Below, piece after piece: positions 51,166-64,000 of a stretch of 64,000 nucleotides of DNA. This DNA comes from Chrysomallon squamiferum. Lineage: Eukaryota; Mollusca; Gastropoda; Neomphalida; Peltospiridae. The notes under the pieces are model-generated. The model had not been told where the DNA came from. It ran no database searches and worked only from the letters and a program-made list of their open reading frames with translations. How positions within the stretch are numbered: the stretch's first letter is position 1; each line of letters opens with the position of its first letter. Where the stretch lies: positions 29,614,472-29,678,471 of the forward strand of contig CM022672.1 in NCBI GenBank assembly GCA_012295275.1, read 5' to 3'. A program made the position numbers and the translations under genes.

Positions 51166-51717
51166 ATTTAAAAAAAAAAAAATGTGATTCCACCTATTAA
51201 TAACATATCTCTCTGTTTTTTCATATTTTTTATTGATATAAATGGAATAGCATTTCAAAATATAAATAAAATTGATAACAATTCAGGACTAAGTATTAAA
51301 GTGCGAAACAAAAACTATTTCCTCTAAATGACTTATTCTATACATCACTATCAATATTTGTCTAAATAGCTTGACATAACTGACATTTTGTAACAATATA
51401 TACCTATATATAGCAAAATACATTATCATATCAAATAGTCCTCTTACATATATATATATAAAAACATACATAAAACACATAAATAAGGAATAAAATAACT
51501 TTTAATAATATCTTCAATAGTCAGTAAACTTTAGAAAACTAAACATCTATCAAAATGAAATTTCTATGAAACAAATACATTGGTTGATACTAGCTCAAGC
51601 AATAATTTATGATTTGAATAAATATTTTTTGTTGTATCTCACCTAACTGGCTTTTGAACAGCTAATCAATAATTTGAAACTGAGTAGTTTGATATCTTCC
51701 AAAAAATTATTTATTTC

Positions 51718-51750
<33 letters not shown>

Positions 51751-52190
51751 AATAAAAAAAAAAAAAAAAAAAATAATAAATTAATTCCACCTGTAATAAA
51801 ATTTTTGTCTGCATTTGTTGTTTTTTAATTTCTATTGATACAAATGGAATATATCACTAACAATATTTCAGTAAATGGCTTAAGATAACTGACATTTTGT
51901 AACAATTATATCTCTGTATATAGCAAAACACATTAGCATATCAAGTATTCCTCTCTCTCTCTCACACACACTCACACACAACATACAAATACACATACAT
52001 ACATACATACATAAAACACACCAATAAGGATTAAAAGAACTTTTAATAATATATTCAATAGTCACTAAACTTTCGAAAACCAAAAATCTATCAAAATGAT
52101 ATCTCATGTTAGTTCAAGCAATAATTTTATGATATGAATAAATATTTTTTACTATATCTCACCTAACTGGCTTTTGAACAGATATCTTAA
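51166..52190. repeat. ~0.6-kb direct tandem duplication
   Basis: The segments 51,182-51,660 and 51,782-52,180 share ordered blocks: gattccacctattaataa/aattccacctgtaataa, gacattttgtaacaat, cttttaataatat, aaatctatcaaaatgat, and ctcacctaactggcttttga. Between them lies a poly-A run at ~51,720-51,770. Identity is moderate, so the duplication is old. Copy 2 has a CT-CA microsatellite where copy 1 has a TA tract. Confidence 0.85.
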
Positions 52191-52392
52191 GACTATTTCA
52201 TGCTGCCAGTGTATTTCAATTCATTATCATGTGAAAATGAAAATCCACAACAAAACTTCAACTCAATCCCAAACTATGAAACAATTTAATAATAATTATA
52301 TCATCAAGAGTAGATAACCAGACTATTAGTGTCTGCATGTAAAACATTGCAAACAAAGGTCAAACTTTAACATTGCACAGTTATGTTTATAA

Positions 52393-52445
<53 letters not shown>

Positions 52446-54282
52446 GATTATTATTTTTTCACACCAAAGTAAAAATTAATTAGATATAAAAATTAGTTAA
52501 AAATAATGCAGTATTATGTATATATTGTTAGTAATTGTTTTCCTTTTAGGAGTGTTTTTTTCCTTTCTTGTTTTTTCTTTTCATTTTTGTGTTTTGTTCT
52601 TTTCAGAGAGGCAAAAGTACAAAACAAAGAAAAATATGTACAAATAAAACAACAACAACAAAAAGAATGACAAAAGTGTTCAAATAATAGTAACATCCAT
52701 ATGTGAGAGATAAATGTCTATATAAAAATATTTCACCATTTTAAATGAGCACTGAAAAGTAAAAACAAATAGAACCTCTCATCAGAATTTAAAAAAAAAT
52801 ATCAACCAGAGCACAATTAACATTTTCAAAGTGTGCATCAAATTATTTAATATACAGATACAGTAACTGAAAACTTGAAATCACATACAACCTATTACTA
52901 TCATTTACTTTTGTTTTTGTGAAATAAAAAATATATTTTCTGACAAATATCCATTTCTTATGACTGCTTATGTTCAATACTTCTTCTTTTCCTTTTTTTT
53001 TTTAATCTTTTTTTCTAATTTTTTTTTTCAAAAATTATATCAGTTACCATAATTATAGTAACATTTACCATTCATTACTTTTAAAGAATGTATACATAAC
53101 TATGTATATTTTCTTTTAAATAAATAAACCCCAGGTATTCATGTAAGTATTCAGCATCAATATTTTTAAAATGATTTAAAAGTAACTATATATAAAATAA
53201 ATTAATGAAGCACATATATCACACATCATATTAACAAAAGAAAAAAAATATATATATATTTGGAACAAATTGTGCAGAAGCATACTTTAATATTTCACAA
53301 ATAAGGATGAAAAACTGTAGGCATCTAAACATCTATATTTGAAACATGATGACACAATATACCGAAAGGTGTTTTGAGCAAAATATATATGTATGTATGT
53401 ATGTGTGTGTGTATGTATGTATGTATGTATGTAAAACCACATATGTACTGTTTATCTACTGTTAAAATATCATTTAGAATATGCAAGTTAACAAAGCAAA
53501 AACTAAGAAGTACAAAAAGAAACAATATTAAACTATAACATATTCACATCTGAATGACTCTCATATAAGGATTAAAAAATTTAAAATATCAAACAAATAA
53601 AGCTATTAACAGAAATCTGTTTCTGTCAGGAACAAACAATTAATTCTGTGTTGTAATTTTATTTGATAATATCCATTACATCAAAAAGTTAACAACAGCA
53701 ACAGTACATAGATAACGTCTTTCAAACTAGCCACCTTCAGATAACCTGTAAACTGAAATCTGAAACAGAAAAACAGAATATAAAACAAAAAAAAAATGTC
53801 ATTAAAACAAGACAACCTCTACGATAACAGTACATTAGCAGACTATTTTTTTTTTTTTTTTTAAAGTAAAAAAATCTATAAGACTGAAAAATCTATGTGT
53901 AATAAAATTGAAATTTTACTTGATACTTTTTTAAACTTCAACTTTATGCATGTTTGTATGCAAAACTATACTGATAATTTTACATGTAATAATATATTAA
54001 AATATTATTAATTCCCTATGCAAAAATATAAAGAAATCTAATTTAATTTAATAATATAATAATATGTTGGAAGTTACCTAATTCTGTCTATAATATTTAT
54101 TACATAATTGCCTATGTAATACTATATTGCAATGCTATCTAATTCTTTATCTAAAAGATTCTGAAAAATTAATTCTTTATTACATAGAATATCCAAACTT
54201 TACAAAATTCAGTTTGTAATAGTATGCTGAAATTTTACCTAACTCGATGAGTAATCAAATAATTATTGAGATTTATAATGTG

Positions 54283-54314
<32 letters not shown>

Positions 54315-54393
54315 AATACATACATAATAATGCATTTATACACATACAGACATATAGAGATACATACATACACATACACACATATATATATTT

Positions 54394-54469
<76 letters not shown>

Positions 54470-54688
54470 TATTTCGGAAACTATTTGTTTTGAAGATTAT
54501 TAATTTAGTTTATCTTTTTTCAGTTCGTTTTAGTTTCTAACTAATCCACTAGAGGAAATAAATATCAACACGAAATCTGTGATTCTACGAAAAGATTATC
54601 TTATGAATATTTCTGATCCTGTTAATTTCTGTTCATTATGATATTTTTTTCCTCATTATTTTGACACAATTACCTTATTTGTTTCAAT
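52191..54688. other. Non-coding region downstream of the sacsin gene
   Basis: (CA)n at ~52,396-52,432, ATGT repeats at ~53,391-53,431, (TA)n at ~54,284-54,307 and a long (ATT)n at ~54,402-54,469. Part of it must be the sacsin 3' UTR, which lies on the minus strand. No other gene seen. Confidence 0.55.
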
Positions 54689-57600
54689 CTACGACACATG
54701 ACTTTTTACATAATTCACAACAGCACTTGCAAGATCGTATGTATTTCTGGCAGTCTCTTTGCTGTACACATCAGAAGGAATGTGAGGAAATGTCAAGCGA
54801 TCTGGATATCTCATACGATTGTAACTACAAACATTATTTTCTAGCCTGTTCACAAGATCCAGCAAATTCACCCGTGAGTCAGATTGTAAGTAAAAGGTGA
54901 TGGATTGAAGATCATGAGTTCGGACTTCGTCAGCCTGACGAGCATCATGATTATAAAGCATGGCTTTCAAAGCCTTTTCAGCAGCCTAATGAAAAAATAA
55001 ATATATATATATATACAAAAACACACCCACATAAATACAATTTCAATATATCTTTCTCTTCTATTTATCTTTATTTGATAGTTTTAACTTTTATTTGTTT
55101 TATTTTTTCTTTTTTTTTTTTTTTTTTCAATCTTATTTACCTAATTATAAAATCCTAAAACACGAAATGGATAAATGATAATAATGATAATACAAAAATA
55201 AACTTTTATTAATTCCACTGTTACTAAAATCTGTAGAAAATTAAAAAATAACTATTACAAAATACTTTAAAGGGGAAATATATCTGTTATTTTCAAACAT
55301 ATTTAACTCACCTGATGAGATTTGAAGCAGATCCAGTTGAAAGCATCATATTCTGGATTTGAAAGTGCTTTGTTTGCCATTTCTAGATCAATGTTTGCTT
55401 GACGCAGCCATCTTCTTGCTTCTTGTTTATGAGGGTAGGCATTTTGTCTTGTGGCTGAATGGAAACTGAAAGCAGAATGTGACGAAGAAGAGGAATTTCT
55501 TGACCTTTGTTGGTAATTATAATAACAATCCCTTTCCGAAGTTAATCTTCTGTTCATATTAGTAAAAAATGTTGACTGTTGAAATGGAGGTTGCCATGGA
55601 AACTGTCTATCTGTAACATGACTTAGGTCTTCACCACTATCTAATTTTGCCACACACTTTTGAATGTACTGACACACTTTGGTGCAGATATCTTGTCTGT
55701 CTGGTGGATTCTTGTCTGGATGCCATTTCAGGTACAGTCTCTTTACCACTCTTTGACGGTCACATGTATCTAAACTACGCCAAACTTCTTTCAACGTCTT
55801 CCGAATTTTTTTCAGAATGTCACATAAATCAGGAATAGAAGACTGTAAATCAGATGCAAGAAGTTCCTGGTCAACTTTAATTTCTTGTCTACAAAATTTA
55901 TGCAATCTTGTAGCATTTATTTCTTCAATTCTTCCACGTTCTACTTCTACTTTATATTTTGTCAAACAGGGTGATGCAACCTCTTCTGCAACGGATTTAA
56001 AAATAGCACAAATATATACTGCTTCAGTTGATTCATTTTCCAAAAATTCTGGTGCAACTCTTTCAGTGATAGCTGGATCATGGATCTCTAATCCTACATA
56101 TTCATCTTCAACTAAATTCTCAAAATTATGGTTGAGCATCCAGTGAAATTCTTCAGGAATTAAAGTTCCAGATGGCGGAAACAGATGTGTGTCTTTGAGG
56201 AGTAAAACTGAAACATTTTATTCCTTTTCCATCCAGATACAAACAAATATCTTCCACTTTCATTTCAAGCATTTCAAGTAAATGATATATTTTTCTACCA
56301 ATCAGTCCACCTACCATGAAATCAAGTTTTTCTGCTATCTTAAAACACATTTCTTTCTTGTTTTGACATGTTTGTTCATCTATATACATAGTAACCTGGC
56401 CTTCTTTTTTAGGTGAAAACTCAATGAAACATTTTCGTTCCCTCTGACTCCCTTGAACTGGTTCATTGGCATAAACCAAATTTGTCTGCAAGATATTTAC
56501 TTCCAGAATGTTCATGTTAGAAAACATAAACTCAACTGAATTTACAGTTTCTTTTTCTAAAGGTTTGTCAGCTAAAGATTGTTGATGGTTTATAAGTCGA
56601 ATCACACCTTTTATGAAAGAGGGTGAGTTTATATGGTCTAAATATGCCGTTGCATGTGGACCCCTGAAAGCTTTTCTCTGACATTCAACTGTAACATGAT
56701 CTTGAACTAAAGAAGATAAGTTCACTGGTCTATACTGTTCTGGAAGTTTATTTATCATATCCATATCATTAAACCCTTCGATCTGAAGTTTATGAAATCC
56801 TATGAAATATGTAAAATTTAAGGACAAAACTCTATCTTCTAGAGCTTGGTCATCTGAAAAGACTAATTTGTTGGACAAATTAAGTGTTTCCAGTGAACTG
56901 GGAAGAAATAAGGTGGAGTCATAAAATTCTTTTGGACAATGCTTTTCTGGCAAATACCCGAAGAGCTTCTCTACTGACTTTTGTACAACATTCCAGTCAT
57001 TGGGATTTAATTTACCATCATTAATTTCCAAATGCTTTTGTCTCAAAACATCTGCGTAATGATTAGCAGAAACAACCTTGCTAGCACCAAGTTTCTCAAA
57101 AAGAGACCAGTATTTACCAAAATATTTAGGAGACTGAAATATATAGCCTGGAATTGCATCTTTTTGTGAAAGGTCAATGACGATATCTTTTGCTTTAACC
57201 ATACGTCCCACGTCATTCAGATATATAACTGAATAATCTGCCAGTTCGTTTTTTTCATGTTCAGTAATAATACAATTCTCTAAGAATATATAAATGCGTT
57301 CCATTATTTCTTGTAAACACATTTTGATCTCGTTCAACTCTGATACTTTCATTTTCTTCAAAGAAAGTGAAATATTTTGGAGATGGGAAATGACACTTTG
57401 TTTATCTGGAGTATGTTTAACACCAAGCTGTGACAGAATCTTCTCATAATGGCATGGGACATCAGGGCAAATATAGGAACTTGTCCAAACCAAATAACAA
57501 TTCTCAGAAGAAACAGATCCATTAAAAGCTATTAACTTTGATGCCTTTTCTACTTGAGAGTGGATGTTAGCGAGTATTTCCCCATGTTTATGGTGTTTGA

Positions 57601-60600
57601 CACTAAATGGTAACACAAACTTAATGTTCATAATTTTTGGAATGAGTTTTTCTTTTAACACGTTGCTCCGGGTAAACAAATGTTCAGTAAGAGTTTTGGA
57701 CATATGTACAACGGTATCTGTTATTCCTTTACTGCTCAGTGTCTGGATTTGCAAAGCAAACTTGACAAAATCTTCAACAGTAACTTTGTTCTTCATGCCT
57801 GCCAACACCAGAAAGTCATGCCACTCATCATCATTATATGGTGCTGGGGGAAATGCAGTGTCTGGACACATCACACGAAACACTTTAACTTTGTTGCTGA
57901 AAAATACACATGCTTTGCAAAATATACCACTCAGCCTATCTATGAAGGGCACGTTTCTCAAGGCATTCACTAGCATTTCTACATCAGAACTCCGTTTCAA
58001 ACCAAATCCTGGATTCAGTAGATTATTTTTAATATATTTTAAGTGAATAAATCTTGCATCTCTTGGCAACTTTTCAAAACTTGGTAAAATGAAATTACTG
58101 TCTAATTTAGATATGGAGTATACAGTAATGTTCATAAATTCATATAAGTCTTTTAATGAATAATTCGTTTTAAAGATAGTTTTGCCTGTTTCATGAGACC
58201 AGATTTCTAATCCATCTCTAGGTATATATGAATATCCATTTTCCACAAACACAGGGTCACAGTTTACGAGTGGCCTGGTCGTATGTAATACTGTAACAAG
58301 AAAAGGTAATTTTTTCAGCATCCTGATAATCCAGTCCTTGTCAGGAGTTAGAAGTGCCAAGTTGTTACAAAAATATTCCAGCAAGGTGCAGCCTACGTCT
58401 TCTGGTGGATTTCTTTTGTAATTATGACCCGAAAGTGCCTTAAGAACTGAGAGTGGGTTCTTTGTATCGGCTGTAATGGATGCTGCAAACTCAATTACAT
58501 CTTTATCTTGATGAAATGGATCAGAATTGTAAAGTGAAATACCCAACATTTTGAAAGCTTGTATCAGTTTAAAATTTGTATCAGATAGGAGATTTATGAC
58601 ATCTCCAGCTTTACTTATGGGGTGCAGCTGATTTCGTAGGATTCTTGTTGTCTGAAATACTGTGACCGGCAGTAGGCTCCATTCTTTTATTTCTCCAAAG
58701 CTTGAAATGGATAAATGTTTCTCAGAGAATTCTTTTTTTAGTTCAGTAGAAAGAAACTTCCATAAATGTTGAATCCATTCTTTTGTTGGATGACTATTGC
58801 TATTCCAGTCCACTGCTTTACCTCGTTTAAACACAGTTTCATCAACTGTTTCTTTCAGCAGCAAAGATAAATCACTGATGTCCATGGTTTTCAAAGCTGG
58901 CATGTTTATGTAATTTGAAAACAAACTGACAATATCCTTGTGTAGACACCTATCTGGTGATCCTTTAATGAGATCTGTAAATGTTGTTAGAAGAATTATA
59001 TTTTCTCTGCTGAAAATATTAAGCTCGTTTGCATTATTCAAACACAGAGGGAGTCCATCTATTTGGACATTACTAGATTTCATGCAGAATTTTATAACCA
59101 ATTTTACGGTCGCTGTATCAACAAATGGAGTGTTTTCTATTTTTTCTGGTAATTTTCCTATTAAACATTTTTCTGTAATCCCTTTTGTATTACATGATTT
59201 TAGAAAAGATATGACATTCTCTGGTTTTACACACTGCACTTCTTCACCAAGGCCAGCATTTACAAAATTTTCAAAAATCCAGAATGGTGCTTCAATGATT
59301 TTCATACCAAGTGTTTTCATTATATCAGCAAGTTTCACTGCTTCTGTGCTTGGTATTTGGTGTCTCTTTTCATCCATCTGTTTCTGAGTGTACATTTTTG
59401 GACCTAAGAATTTGTTATCTCCAAACTGACTTGAAGCAGACTGAATCTCTGTATTATTTGGTTTATTACCTTTGTTATCATAAAATGATTCAAGGTTATT
59501 GAAATATCCTGGAAATCGATTGTCATTAATAACGGAAACCCAGGTTACTTGCTTTGATGTTTCCTGCCTCTTGACAACAGGAAATAAATTTAGTCTGTCC
59601 CGAAAGATTGTTTTGTAAAATTCAGTAACCAGTGATTTCCAAAAGTCATCCTTGGCCTTGTTGGTGTCAGGAAAAAGTGAATTGTATTGTTTTATATGTA
59701 TGTTAATATTGTCTGTCCCCGTATGATTGAATATCTCATGCATAAGATTTAGAGCTGTTATATATGCTGGCACAATAAGAGATTCTACCATATGTTGATT
59801 CCATCTAGCTCGATAATCTTGTGTACCATGCCACAAATTCCTTCGGGCTTCGTGGTCCAGTGCAAAATGACCATTGATGTGAACAGGCAGACCAGTTTCA
59901 ATGGGCAGGGGAAGAATACAAAATGCTCTTTTGTTGCACTGCACGCATTTTTCATCAAGTCGAACAGCCACTCCACCTCTCGGTAGCAGATTTATATCTC
60001 TTCTTTTCCAAGCACAGTCTATTTCAGGAGGCAAAGGTAAATTGGAAGAAAAACCGAACTGATGAATTATCAACCATCTTTCTTCGTCAGATTTATGATC
60101 ATGTTTTATTTTGAGTATCACTGGAACTTGTTCTTTCTTTAGTTCCTTAAGGCCATAGTTTTGATTTCTTGCCTTTTTCACTTCATGAACAATATTATTT
60201 GAGAACATTCTGTGTTTTTCTTTATGTTGTGTAGATGCTTCCACAAAATGTTCAGTACGAAAGTGTCCATTTTTCTCAATGGATGCAACTGAAATTCTTT
60301 TTATGTTATTAAGAAACAACAAAGACTCTGACATATATAAAGTGAAGACCCTTAATAATTTTTCAATTTGTTTAGTGTCTATTTGTTTTTCAAAATTTTG
60401 GACTTCTTAGCCATTTTTTCGTTTCTGAGAGGAAACCGAAACAATGTTCCTTGTGGGTGGAGTGGAACGTCTTTTTCCAGGAAGCATGAGAACACATCAC
60501 TGTATGAAGAACGCAGTTCTGATATGTTAGTAAATCGTGCTCCTGGAACACCAGTCTCAGGTGTGTACAGACAATTAGGGTCAAGAACGCACAGTGTTTC

Positions 60601-63553
60601 GTCCATTTCTGGTCCAGCTGTCAGGAACATTGGTACATCTGTTAAGTGATAAACAGCCTTGAATCCAACTTCGTAATGACCTGTTTTAGTACAGTCTAAA
60701 CTTTTACTTCCAAAACCTAATTCTTGTATTCCATCCAAATCCTTCTGTGTGAAATAACTGTTATTATAAACACACAATGCCGGGCCTTGCAGAGGTTTCC
60801 ACCTGTCATCAAAAATTCTTTCACTTGGATGGGTTCTAAAATCTTTAATAAACATCACCTCTGATGCTCCTGCATCATCAGCATTCTGTAGCAGTTCATT
60901 CATCAGAGACACATCGCAGGGATATCCTTCGAGGATCCGTTTTATTCTGTTAGTGAGTTCTTCATGTTGTCCGAAACCCTGAACAAATGGTATTAAAAAT
61001 TCTCCTTTTGCACAGGAAGTCAAGAAATTGACCTCTGAAGCTTTTTGACGAATTTCTGTATTATTAAGGTAAACATGTCTGTTTTCAGATAGAAATCTCA
61101 TGAATTTGTGCATTTTTTCTGCAGTGTAATGCTTTTGATTTGGGAATGTCATGACATCAAGAACTTTGTAAATTAGCTGATGAATGGAAACTTCTTTAGC
61201 TCCCAGGTGTATAGCTAGTTTACGTGATGAAGTAGATAGGCCATGTAAATACTCTGATGGATATGAAACTGGTATTAGTTCTATAGGCGCTATTTCAGCC
61301 ACTTCTTCAACTGAGACACATCTTTCTTCTGATGTAGTGAATATCTTCAATAGTCTTAATTGTTTCTTTTCATTGGAGGATAAATTTGTGCATAAAGATA
61401 GGAATTCCACAAACTGATTTTTGATAATTTCTTCTGCAGTATCATTGAAATTCTCGATATTTTTCTTTGAAACTTTACACAGTGTATGTATAATACCTTG
61501 TGGAGTGGGGGAAGAAATATTTCTACCTACTGGTAGGACTGACTGAACATAGTCAGAACTGATGGCAAGACTACGACTCCTAATTTCTGTAAGCACTGGG
61601 AGATTTCTTCAGAAAGATTTTCAAACCCCACTACGAATTTTCCCGTCAAAGGATGTAATATAATTTTACCATGAGTATACTCTGGTACTAGAGGCATATT
61701 TTGCATTGAAGACTTCATGTCTACACCTAATTCTTGGGCAAAAATCCATAATTCTTTTAGCCACGTTTCGCCTAATGTGGGTGACAAACTCTGCAAATAT
61801 TTTGAATCATAAAGGTTGTTTTTTGTGAAGCACAGCCTGATTATTTGTGGAAATACCTCTGCTGTGACTTTAAAAATGTTATTATATCCTGAAAAAAAAA
61901 TCACATTTTATTTTATTAAAATAATTTTGCTTTCATATTTATATAAACATATTTAGTTTAGTAGTAAAATTAGAGAGAAACCTCAATACAAAATATAAAA
62001 CATGAATCGAATTCTGTAATTTTTAAATATTTCCCTTATATATTTCATACCTTTCTTTGACATAGAAGCAAACTCTTTTTGGACAAAGTGATCACTGACT
62101 AGAAAACTTTCGAAACTTGGAAATACGTGAATTTTCTCGGGACAGAAAAAGATGTTCTGCTTTCCGAACGTCTTGAATGATCCATCAGCCACAGGAAGCA
62201 AAGGTAGTCCGTCAAGACATGTGTATGAAGATGAGAGGAGAGCATATCTCAAAAGATGTTGTTTTTCCTCGTCATTGTAGCGAATGTACAGATCTGATGT
62301 TTTCAGCAAATTACACAACCCTTCTGGACTCACCTTGGACACATAGCTCACAATCTTTTTCACAATATGATCTGGAAGCTTCACAACATTCCTTCCATAA
62401 TCCAGATAAGCCTTTGTGACTGTACTGAAAACTGATGGTTCAACTGATGGTTCCTCACTCAGAGCAAGAATAATATTTTCCATTAGAAGCCATTTTCCTC
62501 CACCTATTTCAGTGAAAAATGCCTTTGTTTTAAACAGTTTTCTGTAAAATGGCTCCAAGAAGTCTATCCAATGAGCAGTGATCTTTGACTCATCAGGAAA
62601 TGAACCATAAAAGAGATTAATATCGTCAGAACTGTTATTTCTTTCCTGGGATAATTTCCTGAGTTCTTGAATGAGTATAATGTAAGCTTGTGGCAGAGCT
62701 TCTGAAATGAGGCAGTGATTCCATTCATCTTGTTTTTCCTTATCTGGTGACCATTTAATTTCCCTGCGATCTTGAGTTAGTGCAAAAAAACCATTGACAT
62801 GGACAGGCAAACCGGTATTATTTTCTGCACTAAGAGGCAGAGGTAGAAAACAAAAAATGTGTCCTTTCATTAGGCCGTTGTCTGTCAGAGGATAAGCAAC
62901 ACCAACATAAGGTAAATAAGATATGTCAGTGTCAGAACAAAGATTTCTGAGGGTCAAAGATACTGGTTCTCCCATGTAGAAATTCACCACCATCCAATCT
63001 TTTGAGTTGCATATGGTAGGATGTCCAGAACTGAACTTTACTGTTTCAACAGAAAAATGATACGTAGAATGACATGACTTATGTGGGAAATTGCCACCAG
63101 CATTTGCATATTCCGTCTGAAATAGTTTTCTTTGCCTACGAAGATATTTTAAATACTGTGCTCCTATCTTGACCACAAAAATAATTTCTGCATTTGACAA
63201 GGAGCCATCTCTTGTAAAAAGAGAGATTTTCTCAAGAGACTTTAGAAACAGAAGAATCATTTCTGCCTCATAAATGAAAGTTTCAAACATATTTGTTATA
63301 TCTACTGCTGTAGACACGTTTTGCGACAGATCCGATTTAACCAGTCGCAAAGGTAGCCAAAATAAAGTGCCATTGTAAAACCCGCTGTTTAGACAAGATC
63401 GTGAAAAATCAAATGTTTCTCCAAAGACATTAATAAGCGCTTTTAGTGTTTTGGCGTCCAAGTTCTGTAGTTTCCTCATGAGACAGATGTCATCTTTTGG
63501 TTGATGTGGATTAATAAAAAGTATCCATTCCCCACTGACAACGCAAAGCCAGT
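54689..63553 (-). CDS. SACS: Sacsin-like giant co-chaperone, 3' portion (frame interrupted three times)
   Basis: Sacsin links Hsp70 and proteasome functions and supports mitochondria and neurofilaments. Three exons are visible: 63,553-62,051 (enters mid-gene after tttcag), 61,888-55,312, and 54,985-54,689 with the stop. Splice phases fit (G|GA; CAG|GCT). In order the protein shows the latter half of one sacsin repeat (FCFLPLPLSAENNTGLPVHV, VNGFFALTQDRREIKW), a following Hsp90-like repeat with ATP box ELLQNADDAGASEV (~60,885) and GFGSKSLDCTKTGHYEVGFK, its second half (LPLPIETGLPVHINGHFAL), a long linker, a J domain with HPD at 55,722-55,714 (KWHPDKNP), and a C-terminal HEPN domain split over the last two exons (EARRWLRQANIDLEMANKAL...AAEKALKAM). 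About 2,790 residues are covered; human sacsin has 4,579. One-base frame breaks occur near 61,560 (loss), 60,395 (loss in AAAATTTT) and 56,194 (gain in an A run). The reading is intact otherwise, so either a recent pseudogene or assembly indels. Confidence 0.93.
54692..55423 (-). other. HEPN domain of sacsin, split by a 326-bp intron
   Basis: The domain begins EARRWLRQANIDLEMANKAL in the large exon, crosses the junction at FKSHQ|AAEKALKAM (donor gtgagt at 55,311, acceptor attag at 54,986) and ends SAVVNYVKSHVS at the stop. HEPN domains of sacsin dimerise and bind nucleotides (family knowledge). The intron holds only AT-rich and poly-T sequence. Confidence 0.9.
61889..62050 (-). other. Sacsin intron between the two large exons
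   Basis: 162-bp GT-AG intron: donor AAAG|gtatgaa at 62,050, acceptor tttttttttcag|GATAT at 61,889. The split glycine codon G|GA keeps the frame (SKKG|YNNIF). Confidence 0.88.
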
Positions 63554-64000
63554 CTGAAATAAAAACATAACTTTTTAAAATCAGTTGTATACACTTTACC
63601 AAATTTTTTAAAACAAAATAAACAAATTACAGATGAAGAGTAACAACTGGAAAAGGATGTAGAACACAACAAAATAAGTTTAAAAACTAGCATTTAAACA
63701 GAAACTGTAATTTATTTACTTTTTAATTTATTTTTATTTTTATTTATTTATTGTCAGTTCATTTGTTTTAATAAACACATAAATAAACAGTAAAGAGAGA
63801 AGTACAAATTAATTCCATAATTTAATTCAACTAATTGATACATAGATAACCAGTTTTATGCTGGAATAGCAGACTGTACTTATTAATAAGTGAGTAATGG
63901 GGTTTTATGCATAAATAAGGCCTATTAATGACTGACTCAGTGACAATAAATTTTCCATTTTATCATCTGAATTTTTATTTATTTTTCATCTGTTTGTACC
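63554..64000 (-). other. Start of an upstream sacsin intron, to the window edge
   Basis: AT-rich sequence with TTTA repeats upstream (in the minus sense) of the acceptor atttcag|AC at 63,554. No further exon is visible before the window ends; the first sacsin repeats and start codon lie beyond. Confidence 0.8.

Noticed and set aside
57564-58046. 160-codon plus-strand frame inside the sacsin exon
   Set aside because: Antisense shadow of a strongly conserved sacsin coding exon.

Overview
The window looks like nuclear DNA of a mollusc, most likely an octopus-type cephalopod. The reasons are inferential. The DNA is AT-rich and crowded with di-, tri- and tetranucleotide microsatellites. Genes are broken into GT-AG exons, and relics of several transposon classes are common. 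The protein families (sacsin, galactose 3-O-sulfotransferase, a receptor tyrosine phosphatase with a fucolectin-like ectodomain) and a U1 snRNA gene are animal. Nothing is bacterial, and there is no operon, CRISPR array or phage.

Layout. 1-1,000: AT-rich non-coding. 1,000-8,000: tandem array of a ~2.28 kb non-coding cassette, one unit carrying a 688-bp pogo/Tigger-like non-autonomous element flanked by TA. 8,980-12,006: Gal3ST-type sulfotransferase gene, a short first coding exon (9,832-9,860) and one large exon (10,821-12,006). 12,158-13,690: a MITE-like element abutting a ~60-bp satellite. 13,700-20,900: mostly microsatellites. 21,030-22,490: a dead Tc1 element. 25,661-31,229: a receptor tyrosine phosphatase pseudogene; between its ectodomain and catalytic exons lies a second copy of the sulfotransferase 5' region, including an orphan first exon. 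31,480-35,760: transposon relics, chiefly an I-group LINE with reverse transcriptase and RNase H. 36,435-36,599: a well-preserved U1 snRNA gene with a perfect 16-bp inverted repeat just upstream. 37,000-49,700: dispersed repeats, a large inverted repeat (arms ~39.8-40.47 and 45.24-45.84 kb) enclosing a second LINE remnant and a hAT transposase scrap, and an RT relic at 49.4 kb. 49,700-54,688: non-coding. 54,689-64,000: 3' part of a sacsin gene on the minus strand, three exons with the 5' part outside the window.

The recognisable genes are functionally unrelated: a Golgi sulfotransferase, a dead receptor phosphatase, a splicing snRNA and a large co-chaperone. The structural theme is local duplication: the cassette array, the duplicated sulfotransferase exon, satellite spread, inverted repeat arms and a 0.6-kb tandem duplication near 51.5 kb. 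The sacsin reading frame carries three single-base frameshifts, at least two in homopolymers, so either it is a young pseudogene or the assembly has indel errors.
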